A stretch of DNA of 64,000 nucleotides, taken from the NCBI GenBank assembly GCA_963747735.1, contig CAVVGE010000016.1, positions 104,639 through 168,638 on the forward strand, written 5' to 3'. Positions 43,874-53,394 of the stretch are shown here, piece after piece. The stretch is from AP-15 sp963747735. GTDB taxonomy: Bacteria > Pseudomonadota > Alphaproteobacteria > ATCC43930 > CGMCC-115725. Position 1 is the stretch's first letter. The number at the start of each line of letters is the position of its first letter. Below the pieces are notes generated by a model. It did no database searches and was not told the origin of the DNA. It saw only the letters and a program-made list of their open reading frames with translations. Both the position numbers and the translations under genes were made by a program.

Positions 43874-46800
43874 TCAACTCAACTCGTCGAGCACCGCCCT
43901 TGCCTCTTTGAGATCGGGGGTGTCGAAGCCCTCGGTGAACCAGCCGTAGACGGGCGCTAACAGGTCGCTCGCCTCAGCGCGGCGGCCCTGGTTGCACCAC
44001 AGCCGAGCAAGGCTCGCGGCAGCGCGCAACTCCCACAGCCTGGCTTCCTGCTCTTGGGCGATGCTCAACGCCTTGCGGTACAGTTCCTCGGCGGCCGCGG
44101 GTTCCCCCTGCCGCAGCACCAACCAACCCTTCCGCCGGTTCAGCTCCGCCGTGTACCACCGCTCTCCAATCCTGTTCGCGATCTGCAAAGCTCGCTCCAG
44201 CAGCGCCAATCCCTCTTCGGCCTGCCCCGCGCTCTCGCAGGCCCCCGCCAGGAGGGCATAAAAATGCGGCAGCCACAACTCGGTCCCGGTGGCGCGATAA
44301 CTCGCCAAACTGCCGCGCATCAGCGATAATCCCTGCGCCATATCGCCATCCCTGACCCTGACCCAGCCGCGGTAGATCGTTCCCAACGCTACCCACAACG
44401 GGAAACCCCGCTCGATCGACAGCGCCACCAGCTCGTCCGCCTGCACATTCAGCGCTGCGTCGTCTCCGGCGAGGGACAGCAGCCTGGCGCCGATCGCCAG
44501 GCTTGCGGCCAAAGACGGCGAATGGGCCAACCTGCGAGCCTCGGCAATTGCTGCGCTGCTCTGGGCCGACGCTTGGTCGGGACAACCGAGACAGAAGAGG
44601 ACATTCCCCAAATATGCGCGTGATCCCACCTGGGCGTGAAATCCGGCCTGATGGACCAGGGAGCGGTGGGAGGCCGGGTCATAAAGCGCGAGCATCTCCT
44701 CCAGATGCGAGCGGGACAGGACAAACCTGCCGGCAACCAAGAAGTCTAGGCCGGAAGCGTAGTGACCCAGAACGAGGCCGGCCGGATCGTTGCGCTGGCG
44801 GCTCAGCCGCAGCAAATCCTCATTCGCGCGCAGCGCCAGATCGAGTTCGCTCCGGTACAGGTGATTGCGTGATTGCCCATAGGGTATGTGAAGAAACTCC
44901 GTGGGGAAACCGAGCTGCTCCCACAGTTCCCGCGCGCGGGCATAGACCTGGCCCGCTGCCGGCGCGCCGTGACCTTGGGCGGCGGTCAACACCCCACCCA
45001 GAGTACTTAAAAACTCGAGTTTCTGTCGTTGTCGTTCGGGAGTGTCCGGCAACAGCGCCAGCTGGTCCAACCCCTTTTGCAATTGTGCCGCGGCTTCCGC
45101 CAGCGCCGCGCGGGCGGCGGATCTTCGACCGGCCTTGCCCCAATAGGTGACGGATTTTTCAACGAGCCCGGCCTCGGCATAATGCTGCGCGAGCAGCTCC
45201 GGCTGACTTTCTGTGATTTCTGGGGAATGGTTCTCTAGCGCTTCGCCAACCCGCGCGTGCAATTGCCGCCGGGCACTGCGCAGCAGGCTGCCATGCGCCG
45301 CGTCCTGAACCAGCGCGTGTTTGAAGCTGTAGACCGCCTCGGGTGGGGTGCCGCGCTGGAAGATCAGCTCGGAAGCGACGAGCCGGCCGAGCGCGGTTTG
45401 CAGCTCGTCCTCGGGAAGGCGGCAGACGGCGTGCAGCAGCGCATAAGGAAACTGGCGCCCGATCGCTGCGCCGACCTGCGCCACCGGCCGCACCGAACCC
45501 AGGCGGTCGAGACGCGCCAACAGCGAGGCATGCAGGGTTGCAGGAATCGCAGGCGGCTGCAGTGGGCTGTCGATCACGTAGCGATCGTTCTCCGCACGCA
45601 ACAACCCGCTCTCCAAGACGCTCCTGGTCAATTCCTCGACAAACAGCGGCACGCCGTCGCTGCGGTCGGCGATCCGGGAGACGACCTCGTCGGGCAAGGT
45701 CTTCGTGCCGGCAATCTGCGCGATCAAAGCGGAGCAGTCACGCCGGTCGAGACGGTTGAGAGCCAGCATGCTGACCTGCGGCTGGCCGGCCCAAGGAGGC
45801 TCGAACTCCGGGCGGAACGTCACGATCAGCAGCACCGGCAGGCTGCGGACACGCTCAACCGTGAGGTCGAGCAGCTCCCGCGAGGTGGGATCGAGCCAAT
45901 GCGCATCCTCGAACAGCGCGACCACCGGGTTTTCGTGGGCCAAGCCGTCGAGCTGACGGAGCAACGCGTCGAGCGTCCTTTCTTTTTTCCGCGGCGCAGT
46001 AATATCTGGCAGAGGATGGCGCTCCGAGGCCGGAAACGACATGAGATCGGCGAGCAACGCCACATCCTCGTCCGGTGCGGCGCCGCGGGCCAGAAGGACT
46101 TCGAGTTTCTCGAACTTCGCGGCAGGAGGATCGTCACGCGCGAACCCGGCCGCCCGGCCGATCTGGTCGATGATCGGGAAGAGCGCGCTGTCCTGGTGAT
46201 AAGGCGAGCAGAAATAGCGCAGGCGAAGATGCGGCTCGGCGTGCAAGCGTTCTGCAAATGCCACGGCGATGCGCGACTTGCCGAGGCCCGCCTCACCCGA
46301 GACCAGTATGATCTGGCCATCGCCGGCCTTGGCGCGCGCCCACCGGTGCATCAGCAGGTCGATCTCTTCGTCGCGGCCGACCAGCGGGGTCAATTGCGAT
46401 CCGCGCAATGCGTCGAAGCGGCTGACCACGACACTCTCACCCAGCGCCTGCCAACGGCGGATTGGCTCGGTGTCGCTGTTCGCGTCGAGTGCGCCGAGAT
46501 CGCGGCAATCGAAAAGGTTGCCGATCAGGCGCCGGGTCGCCCGGTCGATCGCTACCGTGTCCGGTTGTGCCGATACCTGCAACCGAAGCGCCAAGTCCGG
46601 GGTGTCTCCGACAATCCCGTGCTCCGGGACCTCGCCGACCCCGGCGAAATCGCCGACGATGACCACCCCCGTCGCTATGCCGACCCGGCACCGCATCGGC
46701 ACGCCGGCATCAGGCCTTGAGTTCCTGATTGCGGCACACAATTCGAGCCCCGCGTGGATTGCCCGCTCGGCGTCGTGCTCGTGCGCCGCGGGGTAGCCGA

Positions 46801-48775
46801 AAAGGATGAGGACGGTGTTCCCGAACCGGCTGACGATAAACCCCTTGTGGCGGCCAACGATCTCCGAGACAGAGTGCTGAAAGGCGCCGATCGCTTCGCG
46901 CAAGTCCTCCAGGTCGGTACCCTCCGCTCGCCCCGGCACGCCGATCAGTTCGCACGACATGGCGGTGATCTGGCGACGCTCGGCTCCACCCTGCCGGATC
47001 GGATCGGCGTCGTGCGGGACATCGACCTGCGGTGGCACCGCTGTGACGGAATTCTTCTCTCCGACAACAACCGGCCCGATAGGAAGACCCGCACGCCAGA
47101 GTCCCACATTCAATGTTTTCTCGCGGAGCGTCCAGTATTGAGGGTTGGTATTCCATGGGGCAAGGGTACGCCATTGTGCCAGTGAGTTGATCTCCGGCCG
47201 GAGTTTGATCCCGTCGGCCAGAGCGGCCTTCGCCTCGTCGAGATCGCCCTTGAGACCGAGCGCACCCGCGAGCGCAGCATGGATGTACCAGAATCGAGGA
47301 TTTTGGGTGCGCGCTGTCCTGAGCAGGTCTATCGCCTGGTCGACATGCCCCAAAAGTAAATGGCACGAACCCAATGCCCAACAATAACCGCCCAAATTTG
47401 GATCGCGCGGATTAAGCGCAATCGATTTTTCGATGTACGGGATCGCCACCTCTGGTCGGCCCAGGTACATGAGCGTGACCCCAAGCTGAAATAAGGCAAT
47501 CGCGTCGTTGCGATCAAGCGCTATCGCCGTTTCCAACTCGATACGCAATTCGGTCAGGCGGTTCTGACTTCGGCGGAGGACACCCATCGCATGGCGCGCA
47601 CCCGAGCGGTTCTGATCGCGCTCGAGAGCTTGGAGGAGTAATTGTTCGGCGCGAACCTGATCTGGCTGCGGAGCGCTGCTCCAGCCGAACACTAAATCAT
47701 CAACTATGATCGTTGCGAGACCGGTCCTCGCATCGACAGATTGTGGATCCAGTTCGAGCGCCTGCTCAAACACCCGCTGCGCCTCTCGTCTTGATGTCGG
47801 CGAAGGCGGCCGATAGTACAGCGCCCACCCCCGCATGATTATGTCTCGCGCATCGGGATTAACCGCCCCTTCTTGCTCTATCCGATGGTCCGCCGCGGCC
47901 ACGAGTTCGAGGTTCAGAGTCCGCGCGAGACGACCGGTGATCTCATTCTGGGCATCTGCGAGGTTAGCGCGATCGGTGTCGAATCGATCGGCCCAAAGGT
48001 GCGCGCCGGTCTCGGCGTCGATCAGCTGAACGTTCACCCGGACCTGATCACCTGTCCGACGCACACTGCCCTCGAGTACGTAGCGGACACCGAGTTCACG
48101 GCCGATCTGCTTCGCGTCAACGAGCTTGCCCTTGTAGGCAAAAGCCGTATTGCGGGCGATCACAAAGCTCCCGGAGATCCGTGAAAGGTCGGTCGTCAGG
48201 TCCTCGGTGACACCGTCCGCAAAATATTCCTGTTCCGGATCGTTCGACAGATTGCTTAAGGGCATTACTACAATCGAAAGGCGTGCGGCCAGGGCGGCGG
48301 AGTTGCCCGGCTCCGCAGTGCTCGCCGTCGCGGGCGGCTGGGCACGAGTCGTTAATCGCGGTTCAGTTGGCCGATCTCGCGAGCCAACGCTTCCGAGCTC
48401 AAGTTCGGCGTCCCGCCGGGCGTCGACCTGAGGTGGCGCCGCTGTGACGGAATTTTCTTCCACGGCGACGACCGGCCCGACGAAACGATAGCCGCGACGC
48501 GGCATAGTCTCGATCCAAAGGGTCCCATCGGGCGCTTCGCCCAGCGCCCGACGCAGTGCCGCGATCTGCACGGCGAGGTTACTCTCCTCGACCGCTTGGC
48601 CGGGCCATGCAGCCTCGATTAGCGCGTCCTTCGAAACCAGCGCGCTGGGCCGTTCAACCAAGGCCCGCAACAAGGCAACCGCTCGCCGCCCGAGCGCTAC
48701 GGGCTTGCTGCCGCGGAGGAGCACGCCGTTATGCGTGTCCAGACGAAATGGACCCAACTCAAAGGTACCCATCAT
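43874..48775 (-). CDS. Chimeric wHTH-TolB/TPR-cyclase-like-AAA-TPR regulator (1633 residues)
   Basis: Domains in order: OmpR/CadC-type winged helix (1-100, with SALVSKDALIEAAWP and MPRRGYRFVG); TolB-like domain (about 165-290, SIVVMPLSNLSNDPEQEYFA); TPR array (about 320-560); class III cyclase homology domain (about 600-760); AAA/NACHT-like ATPase with Walker A SGEAGLGKSR near 825 and Walker B VVALFEDAHW near 953; and C-terminal TPR region. In the cyclase domain the metal Asp of 'FCDLxG' is Glu (MSCELIG), and the second Asp of 'GDG' is replaced (SRFGNTVL), so cyclase activity is unlikely. The linker after the winged helix recurs before the cyclase domain. It is probably a signal-integrating transcription regulator. 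Promoter and divergent TauE gene lie upstream. Confidence 0.8.
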   Translation of the reverse strand: MMGTFELGPFRLDTHNGVLLRGSKPVALGRRAVALLRALVERPSALVSKDALIEAAWPGQAVEESNLAVQIAALRRALGEAPDGTLWIETMPRRGYRFVGPVVAVEENSVTAAPPQVDARRDAELELGSVGSRDRPTEPRLTTRAQPPATASTAEPGNSAALAARLSIVVMPLSNLSNDPEQEYFADGVTEDLTTDLSRISGSFVIARNTAFAYKGKLVDAKQIGRELGVRYVLEGSVRRTGDQVRVNVQLIDAETGAHLWADRFDTDRANLADAQNEITGRLARTLNLELVAAADHRIEQEGAVNPDARDIIMRGWALYYRPPSPTSRREAQRVFEQALELDPQSVDARTGLATIIVDDLVFGWSSAPQPDQVRAEQLLLQALERDQNRSGARHAMGVLRRSQNRLTELRIELETAIALDRNDAIALFQLGVTLMYLGRPEVAIPYIEKSIALNPRDPNLGGYCWALGSCHLLLGHVDQAIDLLRTARTQNPRFWYIHAALAGALGLKGDLDEAKAALADGIKLRPEINSLAQWRTLAPWNTNPQYWTLREKTLNVGLWRAGLPIGPVVVGEKNSVTAVPPQVDVPHDADPIRQGGAERRQITAMSCELIGVPGRAEGTDLEDLREAIGAFQHSVSEIVGRHKGFIVSRFGNTVLILFGYPAAHEHDAERAIHAGLELCAAIRNSRPDAGVPMRCRVGIATGVVIVGDFAGVGEVPEHGIVGDTPDLALRLQVSAQPDTVAIDRATRRLIGNLFDCRDLGALDANSDTEPIRRWQALGESVVVSRFDALRGSQLTPLVGRDEEIDLLMHRWARAKAGDGQIILVSGEAGLGKSRIAVAFAERLHAEPHLRLRYFCSPYHQDSALFPIIDQIGRAAGFARDDPPAAKFEKLEVLLARGAAPDEDVALLADLMSFPASERHPLPDITAPRKKERTLDALLRQLDGLAHENPVVALFEDAHWLDPTSRELLDLTVERVRSLPVLLIVTFRPEFEPPWAGQPQVSMLALNRLDRRDCSALIAQIAGTKTLPDEVVSRIADRSDGVPLFVEELTRSVLESGLLRAENDRYVIDSPLQPPAIPATLHASLLARLDRLGSVRPVAQVGAAIGRQFPYALLHAVCRLPEDELQTALGRLVASELIFQRGTPPEAVYSFKHALVQDAAHGSLLRSARRQLHARVGEALENHSPEITESQPELLAQHYAEAGLVEKSVTYWGKAGRRSAARAALAEAAAQLQKGLDQLALLPDTPERQRQKLEFLSTLGGVLTAAQGHGAPAAGQVYARARELWEQLGFPTEFLHIPYGQSRNHLYRSELDLALRANEDLLRLSRQRNDPAGLVLGHYASGLDFLVAGRFVLSRSHLEEMLALYDPASHRSLVHQAGFHAQVGSRAYLGNVLFCLGCPDQASAQSSAAIAEARRLAHSPSLAASLAIGARLLSLAGDDAALNVQADELVALSIERGFPLWVALGTIYRGWVRVRDGDMAQGLSLMRGSLASYRATGTELWLPHFYALLAGACESAGQAEEGLALLERALQIANRIGERWYTAELNRRKGWLVLRQGEPAAAEELYRKALSIAQEQEARLWELRAAASLARLWCNQGRRAEASDLLAPVYGWFTEGFDTPDLKEARAVLDELS

Positions 48776-49034
48776 ATTTTGGATGTTAACCTCCTTTCAG
48801 CGAAATTTCCTAACTTTTTAAGAGCGACTTCATAACTCGCGACTGGCTTTATGCACGATAAGTCGAAATTTTTGCCGCGACTGTGAGCCGGGTCACACTC
48901 AACCGGGATCACCACGGGCATATTGCACGACCAGAAAGTTGATGCCGGCTCACCCGCCCGATGGCCGCCAGCTCGCTCGCACCTTACTGGATAAGCTCGA
49001 AGTCACGCCGTCGACGCGACAGCAGGAGTGAGGC

Positions 49035-49856
49035 ATGAATCACGCAGCGGCAATCGGCATGAGCTCCCTTGGTCTGGTGACTCTGGGGGCGCTCTCGGGG
49101 ACCCTGGCGGGCGTGCTTGCCGGGCTGGTTGGGATTGGCGGTGGGGTCGTCGTCGTACCGGTTGTCTATTACGGTCTCCTCGCCTCCGGCACTTCGGCTG
49201 ATCATGCCGCGCATATAGCAGTCGGTACGTCATTGGCGGCGATCCTGCCCGCAGCGGTCGTCTCGTCGATCGGACATTGGCGCGCGGGAAATACCGACAT
49301 CGGCTTTATACGCGAGTGGGGACCGGGAATCGTCATCGGCGTCGTCGCCGCGCAGCTCGTCGCACCACATCTGCGCGGCTGTCTTATGACCGGCATTTTC
49401 AGTCTTGTCTGCTTAATCTTTGCGTCGCGCTTTGCCCTCCCGAGCCGCTTCACTCCAATTGCGCAAAGGCCTCCCACCGGCATGTTACGCAGCCTCGCCG
49501 GGGGTACGATCGGTTTGTTCTCCGGCCTGGCCGGTGTCGGCGGCGGGATTATGACGAATATCTTCATGACCCTTTCCGGGGTTCCGATGCACAAGAGCGT
49601 AGGCCGGGCCGCCAGCGTCGGCGTCGTCGTCGGGCTTCCGGCAACGATTGTCGCCGCGTTGGCTCCTGGAGCCGCGCATGCGGGCGAACTCGGTTCGATC
49701 AATTTAGCCGTTTGGGCGTCGATTGCGCCGGCGCAGGCGGCTGCAGCATGGCTGGGGGTCCGGCTCGCCCAGCGGCTTGCCGCCCCCAATCTGAGCCGGG
49801 TCATGGCTATTGTGCTGCTGATGACCGGGTTCACGATGCTTCGGGCAAGCCTGTGA
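49035..49856 (+). CDS. TauE/SafE (TSUP) family permease
   Basis: 273 residues, about eight membrane helices. Two inverted copies of the family motif are visible: GTLAGVLAGLVGIGGGVVVV near 23-42 and GTIGLFSGLAGVGGGIMTNI near 156-175. TSUP proteins export or import sulfite, sulfonates or organosulfur anions. The gene diverges from the giant regulator with 259 bp between starts, and could be its target. Sulfite export would fit the SoeABC-like enzyme elsewhere in the window, but no linkage proves it. Confidence 0.82.
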   Translation: MNHAAAIGMSSLGLVTLGALSGTLAGVLAGLVGIGGGVVVVPVVYYGLLASGTSADHAAHIAVGTSLAAILPAAVVSSIGHWRAGNTDIGFIREWGPGIVIGVVAAQLVAPHLRGCLMTGIFSLVCLIFASRFALPSRFTPIAQRPPTGMLRSLAGGTIGLFSGLAGVGGGIMTNIFMTLSGVPMHKSVGRAASVGVVVGLPATIVAALAPGAAHAGELGSINLAVWASIAPAQAAAAWLGVRLAQRLAAPNLSRVMAIVLLMTGFTMLRASL

Positions 49857-50041
49857 AGCCGTCAATGACAGGCCACCGGCGGTCCCTACCCGGGTGGATC
49901 GACCGGTTCTGCGGCCGATGTAATGAGGGCTTGACTGCGGTGGCCATCGTCCTTGCGATAATCGTGTCGCTGTCGGTCGCTTATCGAACTGTGCAGACGC
50001 TTAAGCTTTCGGAAGGTTTCGAGATCGCCGCAACTACTTAG
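49853..50041 (+). CDS. Small single-pass membrane protein coupled to the permease
   Basis: 62 residues from GTG 49853, whose GTGA overlaps the permease stop. MKPSMTGHRRSLPGWIDRFC, then GLTAVAIVLAIIVSLSVAYR (one membrane helix) and TVQTLKLSEGFEIAATT. No family recognised. The translational overlap is the main evidence. An alternative ATG at 49865 exists. Confidence 0.5.
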   Translation: MKPSMTGHRRSLPGWIDRFCGRCNEGLTAVAIVLAIIVSLSVAYRTVQTLKLSEGFEIAATT

Positions 50042-50093
50042 CCGTCGTTTGCGCCGCTAAAGAGTCGAGCTCACATCATCAGGGAGGAAAGAC

Positions 50094-51617
50094 ATGGCAG
50101 GCACCGCTCCACCACGCAATGTCATCTACTACAATGGTGCGAATAACCAAATTCCCTTGGCAGAAATCGCTCATCTACCCTACACCGACATCATAATTGC
50201 CAATCTGCAACCGACTTCGGCCAGTGATTTGACTTTGCAGGGATACGGACCTGCTTTCGACAACAATCTCCAAAGAAATATCCAGGCGCTACAAAACGCC
50301 GGCAAGAATGTCCTGATCTCGTTTGGGGGAGCAAACTCGCAAGTTCTAACCACAGCAGCTTACGAAAGTTATGCCGAAAATGTGAGCGGACTTGTTGACG
50401 ATATAGTGAACAACTGGGTAACGAAATATGACTTCAACGGAGTTGACATCGACTACGAAGACGATGCCGGATTCACGGGTGCTTACAATGGCGTCGATTT
50501 TCTAAGTAGACTGACGAGTGGTCTTTATCAAGCATTGGCGCCGTCCGGGCGAGCCATCATCACCCATGCCCCATCGACACCGTTTTGGGATCCACAAGGA
50601 GGTTATGGCGCTGCATACGTCTCGATATGGCAGAACGTGGGTGGTCAGATCGCATGGATAAACAACCAATTCTACGACAACCAAGCCTATGATCAGACCG
50701 CGGCTCTCAAGGTACGCTGGTATAAGCAGATCGCTGAAACTACTGGACCGCAAAAGCTTCTCGTCGGAGCGCTGGTTGGCGATCCATCCCTTTTAGGAAC
50801 CACGGACGAAGGGTACATCACGCAGGGCGATATAATCGGCAACGTTATCGCGCCGCTGCAAGCCGAATTCGGCTCTCAATTTGGTGGCATCATGGGTTGG
50901 GAGTTTGCGCAAGACGGTCCGCCAACCTACGGTGAGGCTGGCGCTTGGGCGATGGGAATCTCGTCGGCGCTCGCCGCCACCCCCCCTGCAATGCTGGCGC
51001 CTCAACAGTACACAGTACAATCAGGAGATACGCTTCGTAGCATTGCTCGGCGATTTTACGAAAACCGGACCCTGTGGACGCTCATTCGGGATGCCAACCC
51101 CGGAATAGACCCAACCGATTTACGGATAGGTCAGCAACTGCAAATTCCATTCGGCCAACAGTATACAGTACAATCGGGAGATACGTTTAGCAACATCGCT
51201 CAAAGGATTTACAATAACAGCGATTGGCGGGCGCTAATTCAGGATGCCAACCCCGGAATAAATCCAAATAATCTGCAGATAGGTCAGCAGCTTCAGATTC
51301 CGTTCGGATTGGAGTACACAGTACGACCTGGAGATACGCTGCGTAGCATTGCACAGAAGTTTTACGGAGACAGCAGTCTGTGGACTCTAATTCTAAATGC
51401 CAACCCTGGTATAAACCCGAACGATCTACAGGTAGGTCGGCAGCTGCAAATTCAATTCGGACAACAGTACCCAGTGCAATCTGGAGATACTCTTGATAAG
51501 ATTGCTGATAGATTTTACGGCAAGCGCAGTCTGTCTACTCTAATTCAGAATGCCAACCCTGGCATAGATTGGAACAATCTACAGGTAGGTCAGCAGCTTC
51601 AAATTCCGGCCAATTAG
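50094..51617 (+). CDS. GH18 chitinase-like protein with four LysM repeats
   Basis: 507 residues. The N-terminal GH18 barrel (about 5-290) has the active-site strand FNGVDIDYEDD: the catalytic Glu is 122 with Asp118 and Asp120, but the first Asp of DxxDxDxE is Asn115. VLISFGGANS is the earlier SxGG strand motif. The C-terminus has four LysM repeats of 51 residues from about 305 (YTVQSGDTLRSIARRFY, ending RIGQQLQIP), the last complete at the stop. LysM binds chitin or peptidoglycan N-acetylglucosamine. No Sec signal is present. GC content is clearly lower than the window average, suggesting acquisition. AGGAGG-type site GGGAGGAAAGAC precedes ATG 50094. The repeat unit DNA is about 153 bp, with about 70-80% similarity between copies. 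Confidence 0.85.
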   Translation: MAGTAPPRNVIYYNGANNQIPLAEIAHLPYTDIIIANLQPTSASDLTLQGYGPAFDNNLQRNIQALQNAGKNVLISFGGANSQVLTTAAYESYAENVSGLVDDIVNNWVTKYDFNGVDIDYEDDAGFTGAYNGVDFLSRLTSGLYQALAPSGRAIITHAPSTPFWDPQGGYGAAYVSIWQNVGGQIAWINNQFYDNQAYDQTAALKVRWYKQIAETTGPQKLLVGALVGDPSLLGTTDEGYITQGDIIGNVIAPLQAEFGSQFGGIMGWEFAQDGPPTYGEAGAWAMGISSALAATPPAMLAPQQYTVQSGDTLRSIARRFYENRTLWTLIRDANPGIDPTDLRIGQQLQIPFGQQYTVQSGDTFSNIAQRIYNNSDWRALIQDANPGINPNNLQIGQQLQIPFGLEYTVRPGDTLRSIAQKFYGDSSLWTLILNANPGINPNDLQVGRQLQIQFGQQYPVQSGDTLDKIADRFYGKRSLSTLIQNANPGIDWNNLQVGQQLQIPAN

Positions 51618-51728
51618 CGGTTGGTCGCCGCAGCCCGCACCGAGAGCCTGGTGCTCTGACTCATTCAGAAGAGTAAAGCGGTTGTCGACACGTCCCATAC
51701 TGGTCCGTGGCATTGGGGGACAGGGTCC

Positions 51729-52315
51729 ATGGCGCAGCAGGTAGGTGTGGTTTTGAGAGCTGCGGAGCGGGAGCAGTTGGCAACAATCGCGGCCGACCGA
51801 CACGGACCGCGCAAACGCATCGAGCGGGCACATATCGTCCTCGCCTCGGCAGATCAGCACGCGGCACGGCAAGTGGCGCAAAGCATCGGTGTCAGCCGGC
51901 CGACGGTGTGGCGACGGCAACAGCGCTTTGCCGAGATCGGGATCGACGGGCTGTTGCGCGACAAGACGCGCAAGCCCGGCAAAGCGCCGATCGCGGCGGA
52001 AACCGCGGCGCGAGTGGTGGCGAGGGCCTGCGCCGAGCCGCCGCACGTAGCCACTCAGCGGACCGGCCGGGCGAAGGCCAAAGCCATCGGCATCTCGCTG
52101 GGTTCGGTGCAGCGCATTTGGGAGGCGCACAAACTGCAGCCGCGTCGGCTGCGCACCTTTAAGCGTTCGCGCGATCCCGGCTTTGCCGACAAGCTCAATG
52201 ATGTTGTCGGGCATTATGTCGATCCCCCGGCCCATGCGGTGGTGCTGTCGATCGATAAAAAAGGCAGATCCAAGCGCTCGACCGCACCCAGCCCGGGCTG
52301 CCGATCAAGCTCAGG
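51729..52315 (+). pseudogene. IS630-family transposase, frameshifted and truncated
   Basis: MAQQVGVVLRAAEREQLATI, then VAQSIGVSRPTVWRRQQRFA is the HTH region, and VGHYVDPPAHAVVLSIDKK the start of the DDE domain. The family continuation 'QIQALDRTQPGLPIK' is present but one frame away near 52265, and the homology stops near 52315. The second and third catalytic residues are absent. No terminal inverted repeats were identified. It separates the chitinase gene from the lectin genes. Confidence 0.8.
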
Positions 52316-52554
52316 CCATTTCGGTGGCCGCGATCGGAAATTTTCCGCTTCCCGATTTAACCGAGAGGCGAGCACAGAGCGGGAACTTGTTTCAGTGTCG
52401 CGGCGGCATCTGCTTAATAGCGAATTGCACAATTCACCCTAGCTGTCACGCAAGCAAACCGAAAGTTCCCACCGTTTGGCTATCAGCCCATCGGAAGGGG
52501 GTAAACCGGTAGATGGACAGGTCGGAGCGGGGACCCAATCGTATGGAGGGTACG

Positions 52555-52932
52555 ATGACAACTCTTTTTCCAGGGCAGCAACTTCTTCCCGGGCAAAGCC
52601 TGAAATCGGACAACCAGCTTCACACGTTCATTATGCAGGAGGACGGAAATGCCGTTCTCTACGACCGCAATTCGACGCCTCTTTGGTCGACGAACACCGG
52701 GGGATTAATCACGCCGCGCGACTTCATCATGCAGCCCGATGGCAATCTTGTTCTGTACGGCACGGACGGCCAGGCGCATTGGGCAAGCAACACATACGGA
52801 AACCCCGGCGCGTTTTTCAACATCCAGGATGACGGCAATCTGGTCGTTTACCGAGCAGGTTCTAAAACCGAGACGCCGGACAATGCATTGTGGGCGGCTG
52901 GGAGCAATGATCCGTGGAACCTCGGCGGGCCG
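52555..52932. repeat. 378-bp direct repeat, copy 1 (lectin domain)
   Basis: Matches 53395-53772 with a fixed offset of 840 bp. By eye there are eight mismatches (about 98% identity), three of them changing the protein (Q/R, D/N, K/Q). The boundary falls at the 'NLGGP' linker, exactly where the effector domains diverge. Confidence 0.95.
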
Positions 52933-53382
52933 ATCGATATTGGTGATGTGGACTACAGTCGCTATTCCGGCGGAGGCGACATCAACGGATGGATCGTCGG
53001 GGCATGCCAGGCCGCCGGCTTGCCGGCGTCGAGCGGCTGGGTGAATGGGTTCATGACGCTATGCAAGCGCGAATCCTGGTATGATCCAAATGCAGTGAAC
53101 ACGACCGATGGCAACGCCTGGGGCCCGATCGTCGGCGATGGTAATCCGCAGCATTGTTCCCGCGGTGTCGCGCAGTGTATCCCGGACACATTTGCCCCGT
53201 ACCACGTCGGCGGCACGTCAGCGGCGATCTATGATCCGGTCGCCAACATCGCGGCAGCGACCCAGTACGTTCGCGACCGTTATGGAGTGTCCGCCGATGG
53301 TTCTGATTTCGTAGCGAAAGTGCAACAGGCGGACCCAAGCCGTCCACCGCATGGCTATCAGCCAATCGTCGGGCCAGGATAA
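52555..53382 (+). CDS. B-lectin plus lysozyme-like (transglycosylase) protein
   Basis: 275 residues. Bulb-type mannose-lectin domain (1-126) has three QxDxNxVxY sites: MQEDGNAVLYD, MQPDGNLVLYG and IQDDGNLVVYR. After it comes a lysozyme-like domain: LCKRESWYDPNAVNTTDGNA (catalytic Glu at about 173), then CSRGVAQCIPDTFAPYHVGG and IYDPVANIAAATQYVRDRYG, similar to phage tape-measure transglycosylase domains and actinobacterial lysozymes. Two added Cys (201, 208) could form a disulfide. No Sec signal is visible: the protein begins directly with the lectin. ATG 52555 has GGAGGG six bases upstream. The lectin part is almost identical to that of the next gene. Confidence 0.85.
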   Translation: MTTLFPGQQLLPGQSLKSDNQLHTFIMQEDGNAVLYDRNSTPLWSTNTGGLITPRDFIMQPDGNLVLYGTDGQAHWASNTYGNPGAFFNIQDDGNLVVYRAGSKTETPDNALWAAGSNDPWNLGGPIDIGDVDYSRYSGGGDINGWIVGACQAAGLPASSGWVNGFMTLCKRESWYDPNAVNTTDGNAWGPIVGDGNPQHCSRGVAQCIPDTFAPYHVGGTSAAIYDPVANIAAATQYVRDRYGVSADGSDFVAKVQQADPSRPPHGYQPIVGPG

Positions 53383-53394
53383 GGAGAGATGCCT

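Noticed and set aside
51004..51614. CRISPR-like array
   Set aside because: The regular repeats are four LysM protein repeats of about 153 bp in frame, not short repeats with unique spacers. No CRISPR array was seen anywhere in the window.
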